A stretch of DNA of 64,000 nucleotides from Bacteroidia bacterium (GTDB taxonomy: Bacteria; Bacteroidota; Bacteroidia; Flavobacteriales; Flavobacteriaceae), in NCBI GenBank assembly GCA_030432635.1, contig JAUIMB010000003.1, positions 248,001 to 312,000 of the forward strand, written 5' to 3'. The number at the start of each line of letters is the position of its first letter. Positions within the stretch are counted from its first letter, which is position 1. The notes under the pieces were generated by a model that did not search any database, was not told the origin of the DNA, and worked only from the letters and a program-made list of their open reading frames with translations. The translations under genes were made by a program, and so were the position numbers. This document shows, piece by piece, positions 34,808-43,854 of this stretch.

Positions 34808-37201
34808 TTATTGTTTAACGAACTTTTGACTTTTGATAGATTGACCAGATACAATTCGAAGAATATAGTGTCCTGACTGTAGTGCACTCACATCAATCGC
34901 AGTATCGGTTAATGAAGCATTTAAAACACGCCTTCCATTGACATCAAAAACGGTATAAAACGCATTTTGAAGCGCATCAATTGTGGAAATATTTAATACG
35001 TCCTTGGTTGGGTTAGGGTAGATGATCAGATTATCTACAATGGTATCTTCCAAACTTAATGTAGACCCCTCAACTATTTCTAAAGCTTCGTTGATATTAG
35101 GATTTGAAATGGTGTCTATAATCCCAGACGGCCAATACACAATAATATTATCGATTTCTGTTTGAGTGCCTATACCAAAGTGGGTGTTCAAAGAACTCAT
35201 GAATTCAAAACCTTCACCACTTCTTACTTCTCTTATTTGCAAGCCAGCCGCAGTATAGAGCTCAATGCGAGCACCAATACCGTCTATGTTACTTGCGGTC
35301 CCAACCGTATAAATTTTAATCCAGTTGTTTTCGGTCGTAGCATTCATGTAGATTGTTCCGTTGTAGTAAGCATCGATAAACCCATCGTTGTTGAGGTCAC
35401 CAAATGAGCCGTTTTTATAATTGAGCTGGTTTGAGTCTAAATCCTCAAAGGTCATATCTCCTTTTCCATATAAAATGGTTCCGTTACAGGCAATGTCTAA
35501 GAAGCCATCGTTGTCAAAATCATAGCTCACGTTTTCGTGGCCATTAGGAGGAGTACTTACATTTGCGCCAGCAGTAACATCAACAAAAACACCATTACCA
35601 TCATTTCTCATGAGTTTGTGTGCGCCTGAGCTAGCGCCTACAAAAACATCTAAATCACCATCATTATCATAATCAGCCCAAGTCGAAGACCATGTTTGCA
35701 TTGGGTCGCTTAGATTTAGTATCGCGGCATTTTCGGTATATGTGCCATCTCCATTATTAGTCATCATGATATTACGTCGTCTTGCCGTTTCACCACCACA
35801 TTTGGCGATAAACATATCCATGTCTCGATCATTATCATAGTCAATCCATATGGAACCGTAATGACCACCAGACGGATAATCACCCAATCCACCTTGGTTA
35901 AAGGTTAAGTTTCCACTACCATCGTTGATATAGTAAACATTAGGCGCAACATCATGACATACAAACGCATCAAGGTTACCATCATTGTTGATATCAACAA
36001 AGTTAGATCTTTGGGAGAATACACCTTCTGGGCCTGAAACCTCTGTATAACCTGTACCAGAGCTATTGGCTCTCATAAATGTTACGCCACTTCCGGCACC
36101 ATACAATAAGTCGGTATATCCGTTAGCATCGTAATCAGCGGCAGCCATACTCCATGATGGCAGGAAATTGGCATCGGTTGTAGTTGAATTAACTTCATTA
36201 AAACTGCCATTGGCTTGCTGGTAAAGAACCTTTATGTTTGTGGATGAAGCTGAAACGATATCGTCGAGATGATCTCCATCCATATCCACAACTGTGAGGT
36301 CATAACCTCCCATTGGTTGAGACTGTTGAATGAAATTTACACGAGCTATATTAAGAGTTGTAAAATTCAATGGGCCGATCCAATTGCTGTAATCTGATCC
36401 TCCACAATATCCTCTTACATAGATTTCATATACAGTTCCAGAAGACAAACCTGTAGCTGGATATGGGTTGTTTGATGAAGTTGGAGTGCCACTTCCCGAG
36501 GGAACTCCAGTTCCTGAATTTTGTATTGCGATTTCCCAGCTTGTCTCCAAATCTCCAGCTTCCCAATAGATGTTTGCAGAAGAGGTATCTACATTAGCAA
36601 CGGAAAGGTTTGTGATATTCGGACATGGTGGAGGCATTTGTGAACTTATTGTAGGAGATTGAAAACAAAATCCCCAACCCCAACTTCCGTTGTCATTATA
36701 GGAAATTCTATACCTGAAATTGCTTAGTTGATTTGCACTGAATGTATTGATATTGAGCGTTTCAGAGATAAAAGGGTTAAAGCTGCCACTACAAAAATTA
36801 TCACCTTCTGAATCTGTAGTTTCCTCTAAAGGAGCTCCCCAACTTATCCACGACCCTTCATCAGCATCCCAATACTGTAATTCCAGTATTTCAGAATTAA
36901 AAATTCGATAGAGATAGCTAGAGCCAACCGTGATAAACGTCTCTCCAGCATTATGTGCTGCAGTTAAATCTATGGTAGGCGACTCAGCAGCAATGTCATC
37001 ATCATGCCCTTGCTGAGCGTCATCATCATCATAGGAGAAATTTGTACTTTGAGTAGGGTTTGATTCAAAAACATCAGGATCTGTTAAATAATTCCCAGTT
37101 ATTGACCAAGCTGTATTGGGCCAATTTGCTGGTTGATTTAAAGTTTGTGAAAAACTAAAAAATGTACTTAAGGAAATAAGTACCAGAGTAATTTTCTTCA
37201 T
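34808..37201 (-). CDS. secreted FG-GAP/VCBS-repeat protein with fibronectin type III, ASPIC/UnbV and T9SS sorting domains
   Basis: 797 residues. Signal peptide about 1-18 ('STFFSFSQT'). Residues about 20-195 form an adhesin-like beta region; about 195-285 is an FN3 domain ('TSSANIYWEAGDLETSWEIA'). About 295-615 holds FG-GAP/VCBS calcium-binding repeats ('DINNDGNLDAFVCHDV', 'DYDNDRDMDMFIAKCGG', 'DFDNDGFLDIACNG'). About 625-690 is ASPIC/UnbV ('GIGARIELYTAAG'). The end is a type A T9SS tail ('LIIYPNPTKDVLNIS'). It is predicted to be displayed on the surface as a propeller-type binding protein. The block 295-690 is closely similar to its upstream neighbour. Confidence 0.92.
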   Translation of the reverse strand: MKKITLVLISLSTFFSFSQTLNQPANWPNTAWSITGNYLTDPDVFESNPTQSTNFSYDDDDAQQGHDDDIAAESPTIDLTAAHNAGETFITVGSSYLYRIFNSEILELQYWDADEGSWISWGAPLEETTDSEGDNFCSGSFNPFISETLNINTFSANQLSNFRYRISYNDNGSWGWGFCFQSPTISSQMPPPCPNITNLSVANVDTSSANIYWEAGDLETSWEIAIQNSGTGVPSGSGTPTSSNNPYPATGLSSGTVYEIYVRGYCGGSDYSNWIGPLNFTTLNIARVNFIQQSQPMGGYDLTVVDMDGDHLDDIVSASSTNIKVLYQQANGSFNEVNSTTTDANFLPSWSMAAADYDANGYTDLLYGAGSGVTFMRANSSGTGYTEVSGPEGVFSQRSNFVDINNDGNLDAFVCHDVAPNVYYINDGSGNLTFNQGGLGDYPSGGHYGSIWIDYDNDRDMDMFIAKCGGETARRRNIMMTNNGDGTYTENAAILNLSDPMQTWSSTWADYDNDGDLDVFVGASSGAHKLMRNDGNGVFVDVTAGANVSTPPNGHENVSYDFDNDGFLDIACNGTILYGKGDMTFEDLDSNQLNYKNGSFGDLNNDGFIDAYYNGTIYMNATTENNWIKIYTVGTASNIDGIGARIELYTAAGLQIREVRSGEGFEFMSSLNTHFGIGTQTEIDNIIVYWPSGIIDTISNPNINEALEIVEGSTLSLEDTIVDNLIIYPNPTKDVLNISTIDALQNAFYTVFDVNGRRVLNASLTDTAIDVSALQSGHYILRIVSGQSIKSQKFVKQ
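35131..36316 (-). repeat. duplicated FG-GAP/ASPIC-UnbV block, copy 1 (approximate limits)
   Basis: The encoded block is strikingly similar to that of 38879-40169, with stretches such as 'SMAAADYDANGYTDLLY', 'PSGG.YGSIWIDYDNDRD' and 'VFVGASSGAHKLMRN' in both. Limits are estimated from the proteins. Confidence 0.7.
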
Positions 37202-37241
37202 TGGAATTAGTTAATTTGTTGTCAAGACCGTAAAAGTAATA

Positions 37242-37278
37242 AAAAAAGCCTCTAAATTATTAATCTAGAGGCTTTTTT
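37242..37278 (-). terminator. terminator of the 1104-residue FG-GAP protein gene
   Basis: Perfect 13-pair stem AAAAAAGCCTCTA/TAGAGGCTTTTTT with an 11-base loop and minus-strand T-run. Its arm is nearly the same as that of the terminator at 34751, in keeping with duplication of the unit. Confidence 0.9.
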
Positions 37279-37349
37279 GTTGTTCCTGTAGCACATTGCT
37301 AAGAAACTTGTCTTATTTATGAATTATTCACAAATCGTGCATTCTAAAA

Positions 37350-40300
37350 TTACTGTTTGATCAATCGTTTTATGGTTGTTCCTTGATCTGTTTGAATTTT
37401 CACTAAATAAACAGCGGTATCTAACTGACTGACATCAATTTTATTAAAGTTTGACTCAATTGTATTGATCAATCTTCCATTGATACCATATATCTCGATT
37501 TGATTAATACTGTCTGTGTTTCCAGATAAATAAAGCGTGTTACTAACTGGATTTGGATGTAATACAATCGCATCAGCAAGAACTTCACTTACACCCAATG
37601 TTTCAACCACTGCAGCAGAGCAATCGTAAAGATCATCAAAAATCTGAACTCCAGGTGAGCTTGTACAGTCTGCAGTTCCAGCACCTCCACAAGCTGTGAA
37701 GAACTGGTCTTGGAAAACGCCTTCATTGTAGAAACAAACGTCTGCATCCAAACCTGCGTCTATATATCTTATCTTGATATGGAACAAGAGTTTGGCAGCA
37801 GAAGCTACTTGAATTTCTGGAGCTGTTTCCAATGCGACCAAGGCAAGGTTTTGTTGAAACGATAACGATACTCTTGAATTTGTATTATCATTTTGAATGA
37901 AATCTTTGTAAGCAGGAGAGAATTGTCCGAAGCTATACCCTAATATCGAACCTTCAGGCTGACTGTATTCAATAGCTCCACTGGTCGAAATGTTCTCACC
38001 GAAAGCTGCTGTATTGTAATCAAAATAGACTTGACCAGAACCTACGTAAAAATCATCTGTTGATGAAATTAAAATATCGGCTTCATAATAGTTGAATGTA
38101 CCATCATTGGTTATTTCAGCATTATCAAAGGTTAGTGTGATTTCAGGTAATGTTGGACCTGCAGCCGAACTATTCAGTCGTGAAAACTGTTGACCTCGTC
38201 CAATATTAGGATTGACTAAGGCATTTACATCTGAATTTTGAACTTGGGCATTAGCATCCATATCCGCATCGCTATAACCTGATCCACCGATAAGCTGAAT
38301 AATTCCGCTTGCATCAGCATTTTGAACTTGTTCATTACCATCGAAATCACCAGCATAAGTACTGTATTTGCCATTTGAAAGTACTACGACAGCATTGTTT
38401 TGACCTTCTACCTCGTTAGGGTCTGAAGCCAGATCAACATCTGTCTTAATATCGTTTAGTGCAATTGGAGAGGCGCTAAGCAAGCCAAGGTGGTTACGGT
38501 GTTTAACTGCGACATACGAACGTCCTTCAAGTTGACTAAACACCAACGGAGAACTGCCATCAACCCCTACGATATCACCATCACGCTGTAATAAAGCTGA
38601 TTGAGACCCTAAAACAATAGAGCTGTCATTTTCATCTCTAAGCTCAACAAATACCCAATCGACAATAGCATCTGGTCCAGTAGTATTAAATACTGAAGCA
38701 TCAGCCACTAAAGCATCTGCATAAGGACTGGTAGTTGCATTAGACGCCAACCATCCGTCAGCACGTAAATTATCACGCATTAAATTCTCTTCTCCAGTAT
38801 TTGGATTTATTGCCGCTCCTTGTAAGAAGACTTTTGGAGAAACTACAGCATCACATCTTACGCCAGTACCTTCGGTAAGAGTAATACCTTGATTGATGCT
38901 TGGGTTCAAAAATGTTTCACAGCCAGAAGTTGGCCAATGCACAACGATTTTCGAAATGGTTGTATCTGTACCAAGACCAATATGCGTGTTTAATGAATTC
39001 ATGTATCTGAAGCCATCTCCACTTTTCACATCTCTTATCTGAACACCTGAATCTGAGTAAACCTCAACACGAGCACCAATACCGTGTATATTACTATCAA
39101 CACCAACAGTGTGGATTTTTATCCAGTTATTGTTGGTGTCTGCATTATTAAGGTATAAAGTTCCGTTATTAAACGCATCAATATATCCATCATTGTTCAA
39201 ATCTCCAAAGGCACCACTACCTCCAAAAACATTAGTATAAACGTTGAAGGTCATGTCTCCATTTCCGAATAAAATATTTCCTCCAGAAACGAGATCCAAA
39301 TTACCATCATTATCAAAATCGAAGGTAACAGTTTCAATAGAGTTGGAAGTTAACACACTAATTCCCGATCCTGCAGTAATATCGGTAAAATCCATAGTTC
39401 CTGTTCCAATTAAATTGTTTCTCATTAACTTATGAGCTCCAGAACTTGCGCCAACAAAGACATCCATATCACCATCATTATCAAAGTCTCCCCAAGCAGC
39501 AGACCAAGTTTGCATAGGATCGGCTAAATTTAATGCGGCAGCATTTTCAAAATAATTGCCATTTCCGTCGTTAGTATGCATTTGATTGGTTCGTCTTGCC
39601 GTTTCACCACCACATTTAGCGATAAACATGTCTAGGTCTCTATCATTGTCATAGTCAATCCATATAGAACCATAGTTCCCTCCTGATGGATAATCCCCTA
39701 AGTTAAAAGGAGCACCTGGCGTCACATTTGATTGATATTGTGTAAGGTTTCCAGAACCGTCATTAAGAAAATAAACATTCGGTTGTACATCATGACATAC
39801 GAACGCATCTAAGTTACCATCATTGTCAATATCGGCAAAGTTGGAACGCTGAGAAAAGATATCAAGCTCACTAATATCAGTGGATATTTCTGTGAATCCT
39901 GTACCTGTACTATTCGCTCTCATGAAGGTAACACCATCTCCGGAAGCATATAATAAATCTGTGTACCCATTGGCATCATAATCTGCAGCTGCCATACTCC
40001 AAGACGGAAGCCAATCTGCATTTGATGTACTGATATTTCTTGTGGTAAACCCACCACCTGGATTTTGTTCTCTAATATTCACATTAGTAGAGGTCACAGA
40101 CACCATATCATCTAAAAAATCACCATTCATATCCACAACCGTAAGTCTGTAAGTTCCTGATGAACCAGAAGACTGTGTCGTAAAAGTTACAGGTTGGGCA
40201 GGTGGAGGTGTATAATTGAGTAAGTTAAGACAAAACGCAACGTCCGATAAGGAAGTTCCTTGAAAGTCATAAATTTGGATCAAAAGGTCGTCTCCTATAT

Positions 40301-40664
40301 TCCATCCATAAAGGGTTTCGTCAGAAAAAGTATCTGAGCATGCAATTTCTGTAAGTGTATTGGCATCCCAAACGACCATACCTGGATTTCCAGGCGCTTG
40401 GGAAGAGAAGAACAGACCTGTTGTCGTCGCTGTCCATGTAAAAAATTGGTCTAAACCTGAGGCTGTACAACTTCCCTGAACACCACTATCGGTAGTGCCA
40501 TCTGTTGAAAATGGAAGGGAAAAAGCAGGTGATGTACACCCACTGCCAATAGGCGATGGTGTGATAGGAATTGCACCAGCAGGAACATCGTTAGCTGGTT
40601 GTCCAAAGGACTGGAGGCAGAAAGTAACAGCCAAAGCCGTTAAAACAAGTAGTTTTGATTTCAT
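37350..40664 (-). CDS. giant secreted FG-GAP protein with ASPIC/UnbV, dockerin-like, cohesin-like and T9SS sorting domains
   Basis: 1104 residues. Signal peptide 1-21 ('TFCLQSFGQ'). A beta domain covers about 25-155, FG-GAP/VCBS repeats about 165-510 and ASPIC/UnbV about 520-590. A beta module ('VSPKVFLQGAAI' to 'YVAVKHRNHLG') covers about 610-750. Two dockerin-like EF-hand loops follow near 765-820 ('GDFDGNEQVQNADASGI', 'ADMDANAQVQNSDVNAL'). Then comes a cohesin-like beta-sandwich (about 830-985, 'FYVGSGQVYFDYNTAAFGE') and a T9SS type A tail ('IVLHPNPVSNTLYLSG'). It is probably cotranscribed with the cytochrome gene 14 bases upstream. The ligand is unknown. Confidence 0.9.
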   Translation of the reverse strand: MKSKLLVLTALAVTFCLQSFGQPANDVPAGAIPITPSPIGSGCTSPAFSLPFSTDGTTDSGVQGSCTASGLDQFFTWTATTTGLFFSSQAPGNPGMVVWDANTLTEIACSDTFSDETLYGWNIGDDLLIQIYDFQGTSLSDVAFCLNLLNYTPPPAQPVTFTTQSSGSSGTYRLTVVDMNGDFLDDMVSVTSTNVNIREQNPGGGFTTRNISTSNADWLPSWSMAAADYDANGYTDLLYASGDGVTFMRANSTGTGFTEISTDISELDIFSQRSNFADIDNDGNLDAFVCHDVQPNVYFLNDGSGNLTQYQSNVTPGAPFNLGDYPSGGNYGSIWIDYDNDRDLDMFIAKCGGETARRTNQMHTNDGNGNYFENAAALNLADPMQTWSAAWGDFDNDGDMDVFVGASSGAHKLMRNNLIGTGTMDFTDITAGSGISVLTSNSIETVTFDFDNDGNLDLVSGGNILFGNGDMTFNVYTNVFGGSGAFGDLNNDGYIDAFNNGTLYLNNADTNNNWIKIHTVGVDSNIHGIGARVEVYSDSGVQIRDVKSGDGFRYMNSLNTHIGLGTDTTISKIVVHWPTSGCETFLNPSINQGITLTEGTGVRCDAVVSPKVFLQGAAINPNTGEENLMRDNLRADGWLASNATTSPYADALVADASVFNTTGPDAIVDWVFVELRDENDSSIVLGSQSALLQRDGDIVGVDGSSPLVFSQLEGRSYVAVKHRNHLGLLSASPIALNDIKTDVDLASDPNEVEGQNNAVVVLSNGKYSTYAGDFDGNEQVQNADASGIIQLIGGSGYSDADMDANAQVQNSDVNALVNPNIGRGQQFSRLNSSAAGPTLPEITLTFDNAEITNDGTFNYYEADILISSTDDFYVGSGQVYFDYNTAAFGENISTSGAIEYSQPEGSILGYSFGQFSPAYKDFIQNDNTNSRVSLSFQQNLALVALETAPEIQVASAAKLLFHIKIRYIDAGLDADVCFYNEGVFQDQFFTACGGAGTADCTSSPGVQIFDDLYDCSAAVVETLGVSEVLADAIVLHPNPVSNTLYLSGNTDSINQIEIYGINGRLINTIESNFNKIDVSQLDTAVYLVKIQTDQGTTIKRLIKQ
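38879..40169 (-). repeat. duplicated FG-GAP/ASPIC-UnbV block, copy 2 (approximate limits)
   Basis: Counterpart of 35131-36316. Flanking N- and C-terminal modules differ between the two genes, so only the central block is shared. Confidence 0.7.
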
Positions 40665-40678
40665 GATTTTTGATTTAT

Positions 40679-42052
40679 TTATTCACATTCTCCATTGAGA
40701 GAATTAATCCATTCTTCTATTAATCGAATACCTTGCTCATGTCTTAATGTGCGACCTATTAAAGGCATTCTTGTTTGTTCTTCTATTGACGACACTCTAA
40801 AATGCAATACCGATGTCGAAACATTGTTTGGAGAGACAATAAAAGAGGTGCCAGCAATTTGAGTGTCGGGCTGTACACAAACCCCTTTATTTGTATCGTC
40901 TTCATTTTCATTAAATGCCAAACGCAATGGCCTATATTCACAGTAACTTTCTTCAGAATGACAATGCGCACAGTTGATATCTAAATAGGAACGTACGCGT
41001 AAGTGTAAATCTTCAGATTCATCATCCCATTTAACTGTTGTCACTATAAAGGTCGGGAGATTGTCTTCAAGATATCCATAACTGATCCATTTTTGAAGCT
41101 GATTGCTTGTGCCATCATTATAAGTGTAATCTTTATTGAGGTTTTGGGGTTTTGGACCAATTGGCAATGGTGTCCCAAATTTATTGTGGCATGTAAAGCA
41201 TTCGTTTCTTGAAGGCACTTTATAATTCACTGAAAAGTTTTGTCCATTTTCAATCCAATCAATACCAACCAGACTCGCCAACTCTGTAAACGTCGCTTCA
41301 GTTTGATCTTCATTCCATAGGTAATTCGCAAAATCCCACCCTTCTTCAGTCATATACATCATACGAGTTTCAATAATACGGGTGTCATTACTTGGTTGGA
41401 CATTATCATAAAAGAAATTCTTGATGAGAACTGTTCCAACGGGAAAATCCAACGGAGTAGAATCACTGCTGTAATTCGCTTTAGAACCCTCAGGCATCCA
41501 AACAAAACGCTTTTTGTGGGCATAATCACTAAATAATGGAGATATAAGATCGTAAGGTAAAACGCCATATGCTGGGTTTAGCTCCTTTAGGTCTCCAGTA
41601 AAAAAATTATAATCAGAAAGCGTTGCGTAAGGCATTTCATCTAAATTAATAACAACAGTTGAAACAGGAGTCACGGTTACAGCGACCATTCCTGTTGCAC
41701 AATTATCATTGGTATCACATATAGTATACTGAAATTCATCTGTACCATAAAAATCTATATTTGGCGTATAGCGTAAAGTGTCATCAGAAGGGTTGTTAGG
41801 TGTGTTGTTTACATCCAAAACCTCTACTGTACCGTTTTCTGGTGCACTGAAGGAAAGAGAACCATTTTCAGGCACATTGGTGTCATTCAACAACACATCT
41901 ATGATCACAGTATTGTTTTGCAAGACCTCTGCCACATCATTAATTGCTTCTATAACAACAGGAACATAAGTGTCCTTGTCGTCATCACTACAACTGTTAA
42001 TGAACACTATCATAACAACTAAGCCAATAGATTTCAAGCAATTTTTTAACAT
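40679..42052 (-). CDS. diheme c-type cytochrome lipoprotein (SO2930/HNE_0200-like) with cadherin-like domain
   Basis: 457 residues. Lipoprotein signal with Cys21 ('VFINSC'). Residues about 30-130 form a cadherin-like tandem beta domain ('VIIDVLLNDTNVPENGSLSF', 'YTPNIDFYGTDEFQYTICD'). The rest resembles the SO2930/HNE_0200 family ('LSDYNFFTGDLKELNPAYGV', 'PLFSDYAHKKRFVWMPEG'). It has two heme-attachment motifs, CFTCH (about 284-288) and CAHCH (about 361-365). Covalent heme c requires periplasmic maturation. The lipid anchor probably holds it on the outer membrane. It is the first gene of a unit with the 1104-residue FG-GAP protein. Electron partner unknown. Confidence 0.88.
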   Translation of the reverse strand: MLKNCLKSIGLVVMIVFINSCSDDDKDTYVPVVIEAINDVAEVLQNNTVIIDVLLNDTNVPENGSLSFSAPENGTVEVLDVNNTPNNPSDDTLRYTPNIDFYGTDEFQYTICDTNDNCATGMVAVTVTPVSTVVINLDEMPYATLSDYNFFTGDLKELNPAYGVLPYDLISPLFSDYAHKKRFVWMPEGSKANYSSDSTPLDFPVGTVLIKNFFYDNVQPSNDTRIIETRMMYMTEEGWDFANYLWNEDQTEATFTELASLVGIDWIENGQNFSVNYKVPSRNECFTCHNKFGTPLPIGPKPQNLNKDYTYNDGTSNQLQKWISYGYLEDNLPTFIVTTVKWDDESEDLHLRVRSYLDINCAHCHSEESYCEYRPLRLAFNENEDDTNKGVCVQPDTQIAGTSFIVSPNNVSTSVLHFRVSSIEEQTRMPLIGRTLRHEQGIRLIEEWINSLNGECE

Positions 42053-42226
42053 TTATAGTAAAATTTGGACGATAAATATAAGCACTATACTTATATTTTA
42101 AGTAAATAATTAGTTATAATACACTTTTTATCAGACAACAAGAGGTCTTTGGAGCGTGGTAACCACCATTATTTTAAGTATTAAGAACGCTTGTTGTTGC
42201 TACCATCTAATTAAACAACTATCGCC

Positions 42227-42260
42227 AGAAAAACCCTACCGAAAATAATTCGGTTTTTCT
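42227..42260 (-). terminator. hairpin after asd
   Basis: Stem ACCGAA/TTCGGT with a 5-base loop, embedded in longer A/T arms AGAAAAACC/GGTTTTTCT, at the asd stop. The 206-base gap toward the cytochrome gene otherwise shows nothing recognisable. Confidence 0.6.
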
Positions 42261-43248
42261 ATAGTAATTTGTATTTCATAAGGTACTCAGCAATTTGAAT
42301 TGTATTTGTGGCAGCTCCTTTTCTCAAATTGTCACTTACAATCCACATGTTAAGTGTTTTGGGCTGAGAACCATCACGTCGAATTCGACCTACAAAAACA
42401 TCATCTTTGCCGTTGGCATAAATAGGCATTGGATATGAGTTTTCACCAATATTATCCTGAACGGTAACTCCTTCTGTATCATTGAGCAAATGTTTTACAT
42501 CATTTAAATCAAATTCATTCTCAAACTCTACATTAACTGCTTCACTGTGTCCACCAGCTGTTGGGATTCTCACTGCTGTGGCAGTGACTGCGATGGTACG
42601 ATCGTCTAATATTTTCTGGGTTTCCCGTACCAATTTCATTTCCTCTTTTGTGTAACCATTCGCTTCAAAAGCATCGCAATGCGGAATGGCATTTTGGTGA
42701 ATAGGGTGTGGATATGCCATCTCACCTTTAATACCAGCGAGTTCATTCTCCAATTGCTGTACAGCTTTTATACCTGTACCAGTAATGGATTGATACGTAG
42801 AGACTACTATTCGCTTTATTTTGTATTTTCTGTGCAAAGGTGCCAATGCCACCACCATTTGAATGGTTGAACAGTTTGGGTTTGCAATTATTTTATCTTT
42901 TGAGGTTAATTTGTTCGCATTGATCTCTGGAACAACCAAATGTTTAGAGCGATCCATCCTCCAAGCAGAAGAGTTGTCAATGACCGTAACATCCGATTCG
43001 GCAAACTTAGGAGCCCATTCCAACGATGTATTTCCTCCTGCGGAAAACAAGGCAATATTTGGTTTCATATCAATTGCATCCTGCATTCCTACTACCTTAA
43101 TCTCTGCTCCATTGAAGAGAATGGATTTACCGATTGAACGTTTTGACGCAACTGGGATTAATTCAGAAACAGGAAACTTTCGTTCTTCGAGAACTTTCAA
43201 CATAACTTTTCCCACTAGTCCTGTTGCACCAACGACAGCTACTTTCAT
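42259..43248 (-). CDS. asd: aspartate-semialdehyde dehydrogenase
   Basis: 329 residues from the ATG at 43248 ('MKVAVVGATGLVGKVMLKVL'); the ORF track adds 18 codons across the promoter. It makes aspartate semialdehyde for lysine, diaminopimelate, threonine and methionine synthesis. NADP-binding 'GATGLVG', 'FSAGGNTSLEWAPKFAE', the catalytic Cys in 'ANPNCSTIQMVVAL', 'YQSITGTGIKAVQQLE' and the active-site His in 'AGGHSEAVNVEFE' are all present. Own promoter and terminator. Confidence 0.96.
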   Translation of the reverse strand: MKVAVVGATGLVGKVMLKVLEERKFPVSELIPVASKRSIGKSILFNGAEIKVVGMQDAIDMKPNIALFSAGGNTSLEWAPKFAESDVTVIDNSSAWRMDRSKHLVVPEINANKLTSKDKIIANPNCSTIQMVVALAPLHRKYKIKRIVVSTYQSITGTGIKAVQQLENELAGIKGEMAYPHPIHQNAIPHCDAFEANGYTKEEMKLVRETQKILDDRTIAVTATAVRIPTAGGHSEAVNVEFENEFDLNDVKHLLNDTEGVTVQDNIGENSYPMPIYANGKDDVFVGRIRRDGSQPKTLNMWIVSDNLRKGAATNTIQIAEYLMKYKLL

Positions 43249-43268
43249 ATATAGATTTTTGAACAATA

Positions 43269-43302
43269 CAAATGTAGTTATTAATTCAATTTGATATTTC
43301 AA
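43269..43302 (-). promoter_or_regulatory. asd promoter
   Basis: Minus-strand TTG (43300-43302), 23-base spacer and TACATTTG (43269-43276), 20 bases before the asd ATG. It lies within the N-terminal extension of the ORF track, which supports the later start. Confidence 0.6.
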
Positions 43303-43307
43303 TACAT

Positions 43308-43338
43308 AAAAAAAACCGCTCCAATTTCGAAGCGGTTT
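43308..43338 (-). terminator. mscL terminator
   Basis: Eight-pair stem AAACCGCT/AGCGGTTT with a 10-base loop and a minus-strand T-run, 39 bases past the mscL stop. Confidence 0.85.
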
Positions 43339-43376
43339 AGGGGTTAGAATATATAATGTAACGGTTTGAGTCTTGA

Positions 43377-43778
43377 TTATTTTTTCAAGGCATCTCTGAT
43401 TTCTGTCAACAAATCAATTTCTGAAGGTCCAGCAGGAGCTGGTTCTTCAGCAGGAGCTTTAGTTTTGTTGTAAGCTTTCACAATCATGAACAAAACAAAA
43501 CCAACAGTTACCAAGTTAATGAGTGCATTGATCCATTTACCATACATGATGGCGTTTTCTGGTTTAGTTACTGTTCCATCTGCAGCCAAAACAGCTTCAT
43601 CTAAAACAACCTTCATGTCTTTAAAATCGAGTCCGCCAGCAAAATGACCTACAATAGGCATCATAATGTCTGATACGAAACCGTTAACAACTAGTCCAAC
43701 TGCACCAGCCAATATTACGGCTACTGCTAAATCAATGACATTTCCTGTCATGATAAAATTCTTGAATTCTTTTAACAT
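43377..43778 (-). CDS. mscL: large-conductance mechanosensitive channel
   Basis: 133 residues. Tension-gated pore that releases solutes during hypo-osmotic shock. 'EFKNFIMTGNVIDLAVAVILAGAVGLVV' is the N-terminal amphipathic helix and first membrane helix lining the pore. The second membrane helix is 'WINALINLVTVGFVLFMIVKAYNK'. The C-terminal cytoplasmic helix is 'SEIDLLTEIRDALKK'. The loop between helices is typical in size. Single-gene unit. Confidence 0.97.
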   Translation of the reverse strand: MLKEFKNFIMTGNVIDLAVAVILAGAVGLVVNGFVSDIMMPIVGHFAGGLDFKDMKVVLDEAVLAADGTVTKPENAIMYGKWINALINLVTVGFVLFMIVKAYNKTKAPAEEPAPAGPSEIDLLTEIRDALKK

Positions 43779-43854
43779 AGTTAAATGGTATTAAGTTAGT
43801 TATTATATGACGCTAAAATAGTAAAAAAGTCACGAAATACAGTCTTTAAAACAT

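Noticed and set aside
42863-43294. 143-codon plus-strand ORF
   Set aside because: Fully antisense to asd, which is unambiguous; no recognisable protein features.
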